Assembly: GCA_011037195.1 (NCBI GenBank)
Contig: JAAEAF010014388.1
Coordinates: 1 to 64,000, forward strand
Direction of reading: 5' to 3'
DNA length: 64,000 nt
Source of the DNA: Triatoma infestans
Lineage: Eukaryota > Arthropoda > Insecta > Hemiptera > Reduviidae
Part shown: piece by piece, positions 34,165 through 45,387 of the stretch
Layout: every line of letters starts with the position of its first letter
Numbering within the stretch: position 1 is the first letter of the stretch
Made by a program: the position numbers and the translations under genes
The notes under the pieces: model-generated
The model's input: only the letters and a program-made list of their open reading frames with translations
Database searches by the model: none
What the model was told of the DNA's origin: nothing

Positions 34165-34727
34165 TGCATTGGCGGCGTTGTCCCAGGTTGATGAACATCA
34201 AGCCATTATAGTAGCTTTACTGGTTTCAAAATTTGACTCAAATACCTTAAATGAATACAAAAAATTCCTGAAGCGAGTTACACAGGATGAATCCACGGTT
34301 AGTGTCAAACAGCTTCTTGAGAGATAGGCAGATGGATGCCTCCCGCCCAATTGCAGCTTCGACTCCGGTCTGGAGTTCAGGTTTTAATGCTAAGTGTAGT
34401 CAATCTAAATTTAAGGCGCCTGCCTACGCGGCAGAACCATTGAATTTAACTTACACTTGTGCCTTTTGTAATCAAGCCTCGCATATTATCCTTCGTTGCC
34501 AAGGTTTTGGTGCCAAGTCACCACGTGAGCGTTACAATTTTGCTAAATCCAAACATCTTTGCATCAATTGTTTACACAACCACTCTACTTCTCAATGCAC
34601 TTCCAAATCAAAATGCAGACAGTGTGGGAAGGCTCACCACACTCTTTTACACTTTGGAACCACTCCAACTAAGAGAATCAATTCTCCAAAACCCAGGTCT
34701 CCAACTCCAAGGCTTGGTAACCTTTAA
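34165..34727 (+). pseudogene. BEL/Pao gag C-terminal half with two zinc knuckles
   Basis: It reads ALAALSQVDEHQAIIVALL, continuing SKFDSNTLNEYKKFLKRVTQ, then a frame change. 34287-34727 follows with CAFCNQASHIILRC and CINCLHNHSTSQCTSKSKCR plus CRQCGKAHHTLLH, the paired Cys/His knuckles typical of BEL/Pao gag-pol. The stop at 34725-34727 precedes the protease. Confidence 0.78.
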
Positions 34728-34807
34728 ACACCCGGAACTTCTACTGCTCCTAATTCTGAAGTAGTAGCATCTCCAGCATCGGTATCCGTACCAGCAATTG
34801 TTGCTGC

Positions 34808-35240
34808 TATGACTGCCCCAGCTAAGCGACAGTCACTTTTGCTCGCGACTACATTAGTCCGGGTTCAAACATCCCCACACTCATACTTAGTGCTTAGGGA
34901 CATTTTAGATACGGCAGCTGGAGCGTCTTTCATATCCAATCATTGCAAACAGAAATTAAAATGTCAACGTTGGCATCCTCCTATTTCTGTTTCCGGGGTA
35001 GGCAACACTACCGCAACTAGTAAGTGAATCTATTCCCTCGATGTTGCAACTATGAGTGGTACAATTCTTGCTTCTCAACAACAGTTCATCATCTTAGACT
35101 GAATAGCGGTCATAACTCCTACCATGGAAATTAATGCTTAAGTACGTGAAGCAGCCAAAAATCTAGTTTTAGTCGACCCTACCTTCGACAAACCGTCGAG
35201 GGTCGACTGCATTTTAGGAACTGATTTAGCATCATTGCTA
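34808..35240 (+). pseudogene. BEL/Pao aspartic protease relic
   Basis: The active-site block DTAAGASFISNHC at about 34906-34945 corresponds to the usual D(S/T)G; here it is DTAAG. A later block, VDCILGTDLASLLF at about 35200-35245, is in another frame and matches the C-terminal ILG-D motif. In-frame stops occur at 35026 and beyond. Confidence 0.65.
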
Positions 35241-35592
35241 TTTGGGCAAGGCCAAAATCATTGCTGATTTGGGATTGCTATCAAATCAGGACATAATATG
35301 CCATTTGGCTTTATTCTTATGGGCTTAGCCCCGACGATAATTTTAATCCCTTCCGAGTTTTCGTTAACTCCAAATACTTCCACATCTTCTGCAGTTGCGT
35401 CATGCTGCGCAGTACCAAGCAATGAGTTACATGCTCTTGTAGAGAATTTTTGGCGGCTGAAGATTCACCCCCAGTTTCTCCTTCACCGTCTCCACAGGAA
35501 CAGCTGTGTGAGCAATTTTATCGCAATACAACCACTCGTGCTGCGTCAGGGCGGTATCAAGTGACGATACCCTTCATTAATAAGGATCCTTA

Positions 35593-36588
35593 GTGGCCAA
35601 CTCTTATGCTGCTGCATATTCGCGCTTTCGTGCCCTTGAACGAAAGTTTCACATAGATCCGAACATTCATAAAGTATACGTAGAAAATATGCAGGTCTAC
35701 TTAGAGCAGGGCCATATGCAAATAGCCGACGGACCGGTTTCCTATTATATTCCTTATCATGGGATTTTCAAGAATCATGGGGACAAGATTCGAGTCGTAT
35801 TCGACGCTTCCGCTAAAACGCCCAGTGGTACTTCTGTAAACGACCTTTTGTTTTCCGGCCCCAAATTGCATCCTCTATTATCAGATATAATTTCATTGTT
35901 TAGACAACACCCATTTGTCTTGTCCTGTGATATTAGGCAAATGTTTCTCCAAATATCCATACATTATGATGACAGACAGTTTCAATGTATTTTGTGGCGG
36001 TCATCTTCAGACCAGCCTTTGCGCACTTATTGTTTAAACACTGTAGCAAACGGCACACGATCAATCCCTTATTTAACACTTCGTACTCTGGCACAGCTCG
36101 CCAATGATGAGGAAACAAATTTTCCTAAGGCAGCTGCGGCATTAAAAAAGGACATATTCGTAGATCAAGTTGCCGTGGGTGCGTACTCCTTGCCCGCAGC
36201 TATGAAGCTGCGTAATCAACTTATTTCTTTACTTAGCTGTAGAGGCTTTGACCTCCGTAAATGGATTGCAAACTACCCTTCTTTGGAGCGCCATGTTGCT
36301 TCCTCTTCTCTTGGCACCACATCAGCGTGCAATATTTCCTTGTTGGGCGCATTATGGAACCCTACAACGGATTCCTCTAGCATACGATTTGACATTAAGT
36401 CTAGCCCCGTGGAACTGTTACAAAACGTTTTGTACTTTCTTTCATCGCCCAGATTTTTGATGTATCGGTTGGCTAGCCCCCTTTACATTCCTTTTAAAAG
36501 CCTTTTTACAATCTTTATGGAGACAGTCTCTCCAATGGGACACTCCTTTGCCAGAGCAACTTGCTTCAAAATGGCATTCTCTGATTGA
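35593..36588 (+). pseudogene. BEL/Pao reverse transcriptase with mutated active site
   Basis: 331 open codons. KIRVVFDASAKTPSGTSVND is the BEL/Pao RT entry; PLLSDIISLFRQHPFVLSCD and IRQMFLQISI are the palm with the first catalytic Asp. The second catalytic box, normally YVDD, reads FVDQ at 36157-36168, which loses an essential Asp. The frame then continues to LRKWIANY before drifting out of phase. Confidence 0.85.
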
Positions 36589-36821
36589 TAATTTTTCACT
36601 TCTATAGTAGGCAACCTTTCCACGTCCAATTACGCCCACAGTGGCTACTTTATATCCTCCATGGATTTTCTGATGCCTCATCACGAGGTTATTCGGCGTA
36701 CTATACTTGGTTGGTGTAGATTCAAGCTCACCTCCAGCCCTATTAAGCGCTAAAACGCGTGTTGCTCCTTTGCACTCTTTAACTATTCCACGATTGGAAT
36801 TGTGTGGAGCAATGCTAGTAA

Positions 36822-37094
36822 ATGTTACTAGCATCACTTGCCGCACATTACCTGAACTTATTATCTTCTGTTTTAAACATTACGAGCGTCCACCTCTGGA
36901 CCGACTCGCAGATCGTTCTGCATTGGATACAACTAGCACCTCATAATTTCAAGGTTTACGTTTCAAATCGGGTATCACAGAACCAAAATTGGGTGCCCAC
37001 TGCCATTTGGCATTATGTACCAACTGCCGATAATCCGGCTGACATTGCCTCCAGAGGCTGCAATGCCTCTACACTTATAAATAATACACTATGA
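36822..37094 (+). pseudogene. BEL/Pao RNase H-like segment
   Basis: VHLWTDSQIVLHWIQ, then NRVSQNQNWVPTAIWHYVPT and ADNPADIASRGC: the conserved 'DS..VL.WI' and 'N.AD..SRG' blocks of this family. The frame closes at 37094. Confidence 0.8.
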
Positions 37095-37436
37095 TGGCAT
37101 GGCCCTCATGGCTGCCTATGCCCAGTTCATGGCCTAACAGTGGCCCCTTGGCTCTTCCCCATCTTTCACACCATGCTGAATGCGCTACTGTAGTTCCAGA
37201 CCCATCGGTTAAACTTTTTGATCACATTTCATCTTGGAGCTTATTGCTCTTTGTGGTCAAGTTAAGCCTTTCCTGGAAGTCCAAAATCAAGGGGTATCCT
37301 CCCCCGGCATTAAGTCATGTGACTACTGCTATTTGTTTCTATATTCAAAGGACTGCAGTCGTGAAGGATCTCTCTGTCTTAAGGTCAGGACGATTCTGTT
37401 CTTCAGCGTTTAACTCCGTTTCTTGGTTCCAATGGG

Positions 37437-38640
37437 TTGATCCGAGTGGGAGGTCGACTTCAGAATACAACTTCTCTTAAAACATGTCACCCCATTGTAC
37501 TTCCGAAGAGCCGTTACTTAGTCAACTTATTGATTGATCATTATCACATACTGTTTCTCCATTCGGGGCTAACTCTTACGCTCTGCTCTATCATATTTCA
37601 CGGTCATTCTGGATTATTTCGGCCGGGCAAGCTATTCGTTCACGCCTCCACAAATGCATGGTGTGCTTCAGGGCCAAACCTTCACATAATGTTCCTGCAA
37701 TGGGTCAATTCCCATCTGCTAGGGTTAATCCCTCTTTTCGATTTACACATACGGGCATGGACTTTGCAGGCCCATTTCATATTAGGACCTCAGACTATCG
37801 TAAGGCTCCTATTGTAAAGGTATATCTTTGCATATTCATCTGCTTTTCTACAAAAGCTTTTCATCTAGAGCTAGGTTCGGATTTTTCCACGTGAATTCCT
37901 AGATGTTTTGCAACGCTTTATTAGCCGGCGCGGGTGTCCTGCCCATCTTTACGCAGATTGCGGCACTAACTTTGTTGGCGCCTTTGCGGCCCTTTCGCGA
38001 GCAAGTCGATCGCTATAAGCGGAGTTACACTTCTCAACGCTCATTAAGGTTTTTTGTTTTTCGAAATCCATTTCATTCCACTTTAATTCACCTTCTGCCC
38101 CTCATCAAGGAGGGTTGTGGGAACGTGCTGTCCAATCAGCTAAATTCCATTTGCACAGGCTTATCGCCAATCATATTCCTACATTCAAGGTATTAAATGC
38201 TCTCGTTATTCGTATTGAGGGCGTTTTAAATTCAAGGCCCATTTCTGCTATTTCCAGTGATCCTAATGATTTCTCTGCCTTAACACCTGCCCACTTCTTA
38301 TTGGGTAGACCTCTGGTTGAGCCACTAGATGCTGATGCGGCTATCATACAATGTTCGTCTCGTCAATTGCATTGGATTCAAGGAGTCGTTAAGGATTGGA
38401 CACGTTGGAAGTCTGAGTATCTTCCAGCTCTTGCATCCCTTGGGAAGTGGACTTCCACCTCGCCAAACCTTTCTGTTGGAGATCTTGTATTAATTGATAA
38501 CGAGTATACTCCGCCATCATGCTGGCCTTTTGCTCGCGTACTTCAGGTGTTTCCTGGTGCAGATGGTATTGTGCGACGTGCTTGACTTAAAACTGCAACA
38601 GCCGAGCTTACTCGTCCAGCAGTTAAGCTTTTTCGTCTTC
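37437..38640 (+). pseudogene. BEL/Pao integrase relic
   Basis: It begins IRVGGRLQNTT with HPIVLPKSRYLVNLLIDHYH (zinc-binding segment). The core in other frames has FTHTGMDFAGPFHIR (first catalytic Asp region, about 37740-37785). 38115-38585 gives WERAVQSAKFHLHRLIANH, then LNSRPISAIS and LTPAHFLLGRPL, and ends with the basic DLVLIDNEYTPPSCWPFARV. At least three frameshifts. Confidence 0.8.
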
Positions 38641-38650
38641 CCATTTATGA

Positions 38651-39635
38651 TTAAACTTCAAATCCACCTTGAGTGATTTCTTTTCTATTTTCTATATTGT
38701 TAGTTCATTTAATCTGTTCATTCTACTATAAATTTAATTTTTCATTGCTTGCCTATCGGCTTTTTGCTAGTATTATTCACTACGCAGTTTAACTCATGGC
38801 CCATCGCCACTATCTGTCCTGTTGGCCCTTTCTAATCTTCTCAAGGCCTCTCGACGACGTTGATCCCTAGGGTTCAGTCTTGTTAACTTTGGTCCCTAGT
38901 ACGACTTCCCTTGGGCTAGTCCGAGTAGAGATCGGGCTGGTGTATGCTTATTTTCTCGTTACTTACTTCCCTGTAGCCACAGTGCTCCACCTGAGCCTTG
39001 CTCATTTATTTTGTTTTAATTAGGCTTAGGCCTTGCTTATTTTTTGAATGTTTCTTATATTTAGCGCCATGTGCTCTGATTAAAGGGTCATTTATTTCTC
39101 GCATCCAGTGTCGCGAATTGATAACAGAGGGGACGATTAGTTGTGGGAGCCTCCCTTACTGTGTTTGAGATCTGACTGGTCACACGGTTGAGCCAGTCGT
39201 ATTTTCTATTATTCTATTTATATGAAGATTCATGCTATTTTTTATTCGTTTTATACTACATTACAATTGGTGCCTTGCACAATATTGCATTGATTAAAGG
39301 ATCATGTTGTCAAACCTGTTGAGGTGATCTAGTAAGCACCGCCGTCTGCATTTCTCATCCGTCTCAGTTTCAAGTTTGCTTTTGTACTGCTTGCTACTGA
39401 TGGCCATCTTTATATCCACAGCACATGGTTTCTAAAACCAGAACTCGATTATTTTTGCAGCTCCAAGCAACTAATACATCCAATTGAATCTCATTTTTTC
39501 AAGACATCTCGGTCACAAGCACTTTCAAGAGGGATTATTACGATCTTCTCAATTAATTATTCTTTATCAGGTTGGGACTCCAAGGCTGGTGGTAAGAACA
39601 GTTATTTGGTCTTTTTCCCATCCTAATTTCCTGCG

Positions 39636-39704
<69 letters not shown>

Positions 39705-40480
39705 GCCAATATCTACTTTAACATTCTCGCTTCACTAGCTTAGAACTTGGCAACCTTAAGGAAGCATTTTACAATATTACGCACATTGCTGTGATCATCA
39801 CTCAATTGGAACGATCCAATTTTCATTACTGACAATTTCATGCACATTGCAATTTATTATTTAATACCTTATATTAAATTCTTGAACTCATTTAAGGAAC
39901 TACTACCAGTCGAATCTGATAGCTGCATTCCACAGCTTTTTACTTAACTGTGTGGCCAGCCAGTTACAGCAACCTTACTTCATTTCTAGTGCACTGTGGA
40001 TCTGTCATATCCAGAGCTGGTCCTCCGTTGAATAGAAGCTGGATCGCAGGGCTCGTTCTTGCAACCATAGCATCAGACGCCAGTACCTAGGATCTGCATG
40101 TGAGCCACATAACTATCCAGGCCACTACCAGTGCGTTGCACATCAACGTTGCCCGCTGAAAACCAGGAATCGGGTTATCACTGTAATCTTTTACGTGTAG
40201 TGACGGAAATAAATGCAAGGTTCAATAGAAAATTTCAGAACTCATTCTTATTGCCCCGTCCATCTGGATCCCAATCTTTTGCAAAAGGAATAGTTCCCAG
40301 TAAATATTCCACACTGTTCTCATAAATTTTGGCACTTACAACTTCCACTTGCCATTGCATTGGACGTAGAGTCCGTCTTATCTATCAGGTCGTCCTCCAT
40401 TAGAACCTGTATTCTCTGTTGGCATTCTAAGTCTTCAGACTGCGCTAACTTCAAACACTTGCGGTCTAATGAGATTTATT
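38651..40480. other. Noncoding retroelement flank with ATT microsatellite
   Basis: No gene recognised. A possible BEL LTR start is near 39139. An (ATT)n run of about 68 bases lies at 39637-39704 and is what creates the poly-Leu translation there. Confidence 0.5.
39637..39704. repeat. (ATT)n microsatellite
   Basis: About 22 uninterrupted ATT units. Confidence 0.95.
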
Positions 40481-41035
40481 CTTCAGGCTGCCACTCAGAG
40501 TGTCGGCATTATAATGCGTTATTCCCGGCTTGTGCTTAATAGTATAATCAAATTCAGCCACTATCATTTACCACCTCAAACTGTCTCAAAATCTGCTGGA
40601 GGATCATGTCACTGAGAGTCATTTTAGAAGCGCATTCTGCCTTAAAACTGTAAAGTGACGTCCATAGATATAACAACGAAATTGCCTTGTAGTTTTTCTT
40701 TAGCGGAATAATTTCTTTCCGCTTTATTTAAATGGCGGCCTGCAAATGCCACAGGCTGCACGGGTCCGTTTACTCGTTGTGCTCACTATAAACGAAAGTG
40801 TGCAATCTGGATACTTCAAAAACTTATACCCCCGTTAGATATAGCCACAACGTTTCAAGACTTCGATACGCTCTTTGGTCTAAACTAATTCCGTCTCTAC
40901 TTTTATCAATTCGGTTAAGGGTTTGGCAATTCTGGCATATCCTGACATTACCTGAGGATTGGTGACAGTAATACTTCTCAATTGTAATATTTTTATTTCT
41001 CTCGCGAAACGTTTCGACCAAGGAGGTAAAAATAA
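40480..41035 (-). pseudogene. Second Ty3-like fragment: RT thumb/RNase H
   Basis: Reading the minus strand from 41035: CHQSS/CYYR-like segment with SGYARIAKPLTELIK in shifted frames, a VLKYPDFALSFIVST segment at about 40790-40830, and near 40510-40560 AEFDYTIKHKPGITHYNADT. These are the connection and RNase H region of Ty3-like pol. It is the part missing from 31716-34120, but its position does not fit a simple split of one copy. Confidence 0.62.
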
Positions 41036-41163
41036 TATTTTATTAATGAAAAAAGTATAGCAATGTTATATGATACAATTTTTGTGGAGTTGCTTTCTGA
41101 ATCCTAATATTGTTAATTTTATATTACTTGTTTTTTGATTTCAAACTCAAGGGCTTCGGAATC

Positions 41164-41640
41164 GTTTTGGTACGAAATTTATCAGGAAAACTCAAAAATT
41201 ATATAATATAACATAGCAACATAATTTTTTTAATTCTGATGATGACTCTTCTTCGAAACGTCTCGAGAAGGAAATAAAAACATTAGAGATTTTTTACTGG
41301 CAAAAATCCTCAAATTTAATATTCACATGTAGGCATTAACTATTTTTTTGTTTTTTGGAGGCTAGGTAAAAAACAGTATTTACGATTTATTTTATAATAA
41401 TAGTTTTGGTACGACATTATATCAGGACTCGGTAAGCAGTCACTCAAAAATTATATAATATATCATTATAATTTTTTTAGGCTGATGATGACTCTTCCTC
41501 GAAACCTCTCGAGATGGGAATCATTACTGGCAAAAATCCTCAAATTCAATATTCACATGTAGAGATTAACAAATTTTTGTTTTTGTTTTTTGGAGGCCAG
41601 ATAAAAAAAAGCATTTATGATTTATTTCAGGAGTTCGTGT
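41164..41640. repeat. Two-unit tandem repeat, period about 239 bp
   Basis: Both units start GTTTTGGTACGA (41164 and 41403) and share GATGATGACTCTTC, CTGGCAAAAATCCTCAAAT, ATATTCACATGTAG and TTTTTTGGAGGC. An imperfect third piece may lie at about 41005-41040. Confidence 0.75.
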
Positions 41641-42942
41641 TCCTATTGCGTTTTGGAAATTGCCAATATCTTATTCTAGACTTAATAAAAACACTAGTAA
41701 AGAGTCCGCTCAGTGCAGAAATAGGGCAATTCCAAAATAAGTAATAAACATAATTTAATTTAGTTACTAATACTGCACATTTCAAGTATTCAATTTGAAT
41801 GGTATTGTATGTTAAGAACTTATCTTGAATATTATACAGCCAGCTATCTATGTTTTCATCTTCAGATTTCATAAAATTCCTTCGCAGAAAAAATATAAGG
41901 GAGATAATATAGGAATATTTACCACACATCCATATATTTCAAATATTATACCGTAAATAACTTATTAGAATTCTTTTTTAAAAATTTGTTTTTATTTGCT
42001 AACTTGAATCCGATTAAGCTGGCATTTTATTATAATTATTTTTTTTTTAATTTTCACTTTTTCCGAAGTTCGATTAAAGAATATAATTTGTTTAATTGTT
42101 GTTTCATCATCGAAAGTAAAAAATTTTGAAAAGCAGACCAATTAATTACGCTTGAAATATTGATTGAATGATATTGTGTATACCTACCTGCTTACACTAC
42201 TACAAAATATACTACAATATACAGCTTAGGAACACAGTTTATTTGCTACTTGTTCGTAGTACAAGATACACACAATTACCCTTGGTAACAGTACGTACCA
42301 AAAACCCACAATAACTCTACTATCTTTTATTTATAAATATATCAAAATAACTGTATGATAAAAAGTATATTCAATTGGTACTATCCAGGTGATTGCCTAG
42401 ATACCACATTGCTCCCTCCTTTATTTTCTAAGTGGTTCTCGTCCTTCGCATCTAGACCACCTGCGTTTTTTTTCTGCCACCTGGAAGATTCTTCTTCTTG
42501 TTCTTCTTCTGTTTCGCACCAGGATGGTCGCCATTCCCTATTCCATCACTTTGCATCTACCAACCTCGCGCATGGTTAGGATCCCACAGCCATTTAACCC
42601 AAGGAGCTTTTCTTCCACATATTTATTCCCCTTTTCCTTTATCGTCAGATTCACTGAGCTTCTCCTCATTGTAAGAGTTATTCTTTAGTAACTCTTGTTC
42701 TCCTGTTATTTTTAATTTTATCATTTCTTCTTCATTAGATTCTTTATCTTTTTGATCTTAGTCTTCACCAATTTCTTCCTTAATATTATTCACTAGTTTT
42801 ATCAGTTCTCCTTCTTATTTTTCTTTTTCTTCTTCCTCTTGGTCTTCATCTTTACCAGTTTCTTCATCCTCATTCTCAATATTATTCACTACTTTTATCG
42901 TTTCTTCTTCTTTATTATCAAGCCATGGTGGTACATGCTTTC

Positions 42943-43125
42943 CTATTGCCTTTGTACTTCTCTAAGCTCCTGTTCAGACCTTAGCTTTACCATTCCTAAT
43001 CCTATAGATTTCTTGTAGTTGTCGACGTTCGTGAGAAACGCTCGAATTTCTTCCTCCGCTTTTTCACGTTTGACCATGTGACTTCCTTTATAAAAAAAAT
43101 TAGTAACTTTAAAAATGAACAACAA
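42943..43125 (-). pseudogene. Short gag-like fragment of the LTR element
   Basis: 60 codons with VKREKAEEEIRAFLTNVDNY and VKLRSEQELREVQRQ, then a stop. Downstream minus-strand sequence is rich in Glu/Asp/Lys codons (42720-42920). The helical charged character resembles gag N-termini. The family assignment is inferred only from the element's LTR structure. Confidence 0.4.
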
Positions 43126-43181
43126 ATACCTTCTCGGTCTGGATCCAATTATCCACTGAATCTATCCACTTAGATTCTATT

Positions 43182-43224
43182 TACCAGATCTATTCTCACA
43201 TACTATGTGAGAATAGATCTGGTA
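43182..43224. repeat. Perfect 21-bp inverted repeat with 1-base spacer
   Basis: TACCAGATCTATTCTCACAT plus one base on each arm. It replaces the primer-binding/LTR junction that copy 1 has at 8735-8790. See findings. Confidence 0.95.
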
Positions 43225-43445
43225 TTTATTTTGCTATAAAATAAATCATCCTACCTTTATTTTCTACCTTGTTCACAGTACAGGTTACATACTATTATGC
43301 CTTGGTAACAGTAGCACATACAAACAATAATTCTACTACTCTTTATTTATAAATTATATTTTATTTACAAATATATCAAAATGACCATATTATTACAAAA
43401 TATATATTCAATTGTTGCAATTCAGGTGATTGTTTGGATACCACA

Positions 43446-43860
43446 ATATAATAAAAAATGAAGAATTGACAAAGAATTAAATAAGTCTTTCAAGTATTTA
43501 CAGTATAATAATATGAACAAACCAATATTGAGGTGATTTATGAAAAATATTATTAGTTATGTTAGAAAAGGTAAGAGATTAGCTCAGTGGAAGGCCGCTG
43601 GACTCCCACGTAGAGTTCCCGGGTTCGAATCTAGCAGTGCTGCCCTGAGAATTTCTCTTACTAGGAACCTTTACAGCTCACTGCCTTTGCTGTTGACCGT
43701 AATTAGAGAACACTGGTCGGAGGCAGTGCTCTGAGAAGCACTGGGGGCATAACAAATTTTTCAGGTCGCCATGCACAATTACATAAAAGAATCTAATCTT
43801 AAGTTAGAAAAGTATTTTAGTAAATGGATATGGTTAAAATGCTTCAAGCTCCCACCTTAC
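43446..43860. repeat. Composite repeat R, copy 3 (SINE head at 43575-43815)
   Basis: Aligned with 500-935, 8981-9403 and 55700-56096, including the TATTATTAGTTATGTTAGAA leader before the tRNA-like head (GAGATTAGCTCAGTGG, then GGGTTCGAATCTAGC). Confidence 0.72.
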
Positions 43861-43861
43861 T

Positions 43862-44050
43862 AAAATATTCAGAGTAAATTCACCAATTTTGTGCAGAGAG
43901 TTCACTCCAACGGAATGTTTCTGTTCATTCAAATTGGCGAATTTGCTCTGATGATGGAGGAAAATCAGAAACCGGTCAGGAATAAAAGGAACATACATGT
44001 TACAACGGATAAAATACAGATGTTATCCAGCATTGCGGACCCGTATCCAT
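43862..44050. repeat. Foldback repeat F, inverted copy
   Basis: Reads in the opposite direction to 11505-11785: GAATTTGCTCTGATGATGGA, AACCGGTCAGGAA, ACAACGGATAAAATAC and CCAGCATTGCGGACCC. Confidence 0.68.
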
Positions 44051-44702
44051 ATATTCAATAACTGTTTTCTTGTTTTTCTAAACAATCGGTCATCATTTCC
44101 TGGATATCTCGATACAACAACATCATGAACTTATAATAACAGTTCTTCTCTGAACAAAATTGCTTTCTACACTTCAACAACACTTCTCATCTTAATTACT
44201 TCTTTAGTGACGTAGTTATTAAATTTTGCGCACAATGCTGTATTCAAATAACAACAATCTCATGCATAATCGTTTATTGTTCCTCTTCGGCCATAATATG
44301 CACATGCCTAGTCTACTATAAGGACAAGAAAATCTCAAATTTTCTTAAAACTCTAGTCACAAATCTTAATTTATAATTTAAATGATTGAAAATAATTATT
44401 TACTTCATTATTTTCAAATTATTATAATTATATCAATAATACAATGAACTGCATAAATTAGTTTTTTAAATAGAACAATTGAATGCAATTGTTTATAATT
44501 TATTCTTATAAATTTAACTTGGGGTCACAAATTTTATAAGTTTTCCTTTAACTATAATCAATCAATAAAACCCTAATCTCGTAAAATATAATTATTTGTG
44601 GAAATATACATTTTTAAAACTTTTTATTTTATTACATTATCAGTTTTCTTGAAAATGTTTTAAATACTTAAAATTATTTCAATTATTTCTTGACCTTTGA
44701 TA
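44051..44702. other. 3' flank of gene B, shared with gene C
   Basis: Colinear with 60808-61478 downstream of gene C over its whole length; its right 300 bases also match 11440-12024 downstream of gene A. No separate gene is seen, so this is duplicated P450 3' flank. Confidence 0.72.
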
Positions 44703-44881
44703 TTAAGTAAATTTCTTATTTCTATGAACTATTTTTACATTTAGCCTTTCTTTTATGCCTGTAACTGTACTTGTTGGTAAAAATGACAACTCATTTGGTG
44801 TTTCTGCTGTTTTTATTAATTTATATTTTGAAAGAATGGTAAATATGCCAGTTTTTACTTGTAACAAACCAAATCGCATAC
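44703..44881 (-). CDS. CYP6-type P450 gene B, exon 4
   Basis: A 179-bp terminal exon (residues 457-515) after a TTTTTAG acceptor. It encodes GMRFGLLQVKTGIF, ELSFLPTSTVTGIKERL and C-terminal HRNKKFT, with stop TAA at 44703-44705. Three residues longer than gene A at the C-terminus. Confidence 0.92.
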
Positions 44882-44902
44882 CTAAAAAAATAAAGAAAAT
44901 AG

Positions 44903-44932
44903 AATTAATTAATTAATTAATTAATTAATTAA
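44903..44932. repeat. (TTAA)n microsatellite beside the exon 4 acceptor of gene B
   Basis: About seven tandem TTAA units, roughly 20 bases upstream of the intron 3 acceptor on the transcribed strand. Genes A and C have only AATTAATTAAC at this point. Confidence 0.9.
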
Positions 44933-45387
44933 TAACTTATGTTGCCAGGGGCCCTTAGGGCTATGCGCTTTCTAAAACCGTAAGTTGCTTGTTACAAACT
45001 ACAATACTTTAGTTGTAATTGATCCATTTTACTTAATCATTCAACCAATTCATTTCACGCTAACTGCTATTTTAAGGTAGGAAGTAGATAATTTGGAAGC
45101 TTATAATAGAATAACTTTTTTGTAATATTATTATTTCCAAAATTTAGGCAGTCTCTAGAAACCAACTAAATTTGTATTAAAAGAATTCATACAAATTAAT
45201 TCAATTTTTGGAGATTTTTCCAAGATATTACATATTTCTTTAGGAAAGATTATCTCTACTGAAAATATAATTTTCTACAAATCTGTTGAATATGCAATAA
45301 TATTACAATATGTGTAACTTTGGTGCACTCCAAATAATATTAAATTTATTACTATAGAAAATAATAAATCATTTTTTTCCCAAATAC

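Larger units (their letters stand above)
34150..38650 (+). mobile_element. BEL/Pao-type LTR retrotransposon, degenerate
   Basis: Plus-strand gag, protease, RT, RNase H, integrase order with BEL/Pao signatures. It abuts the minus-strand Ty3-like element at about 34.1 kb, so its 5' part (LTR, early gag) is missing. The 3' LTR is uncertain; a purine tract AGAGGGGACGA near 39125 followed by TTAGTTGTGGGAG could mark its start. Many frame breaks and an altered RT active site make it inactive. Confidence 0.82.
42161..43445 (-). mobile_element. Non-autonomous LTR element, copy 2 (two LTRs)
   Basis: 3' LTR (minus sense) at 42161-42408 and 5' LTR remnant at about 43225-43445. They share GTAACAGTA and TCTTTTATTTATAAAT stretches and end TACCACA on the plus strand. 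A polypurine tract AAAGGAGGGAGCAA lies directly next to the 3' LTR (42409-42422). The flanking 4-bp ATAT at 42157-42160 and 43446-43449 would fit a target duplication. The internal part (42430-43140) codes on the minus strand for a short gag-like fragment. No pol is present. Related to 8130-8980. Confidence 0.65.

Noticed and set aside
34287..34727. Host zinc-finger protein
   Set aside because: The Cys/His knuckles are those of BEL/Pao gag and protease and RT follow on the same strand.
40480..41035. 3' continuation of the 31716-34120 Ty3-like copy displaced by BEL insertion
   Set aside because: On the minus strand the right-hand piece should be upstream (gag side), but it encodes RT/RNase H, so a simple split does not work.
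43182..43224. Hairpin as a transcription terminator
   Set aside because: Intrinsic terminators are bacterial. Here the hairpin is a rearrangement in an LTR element.
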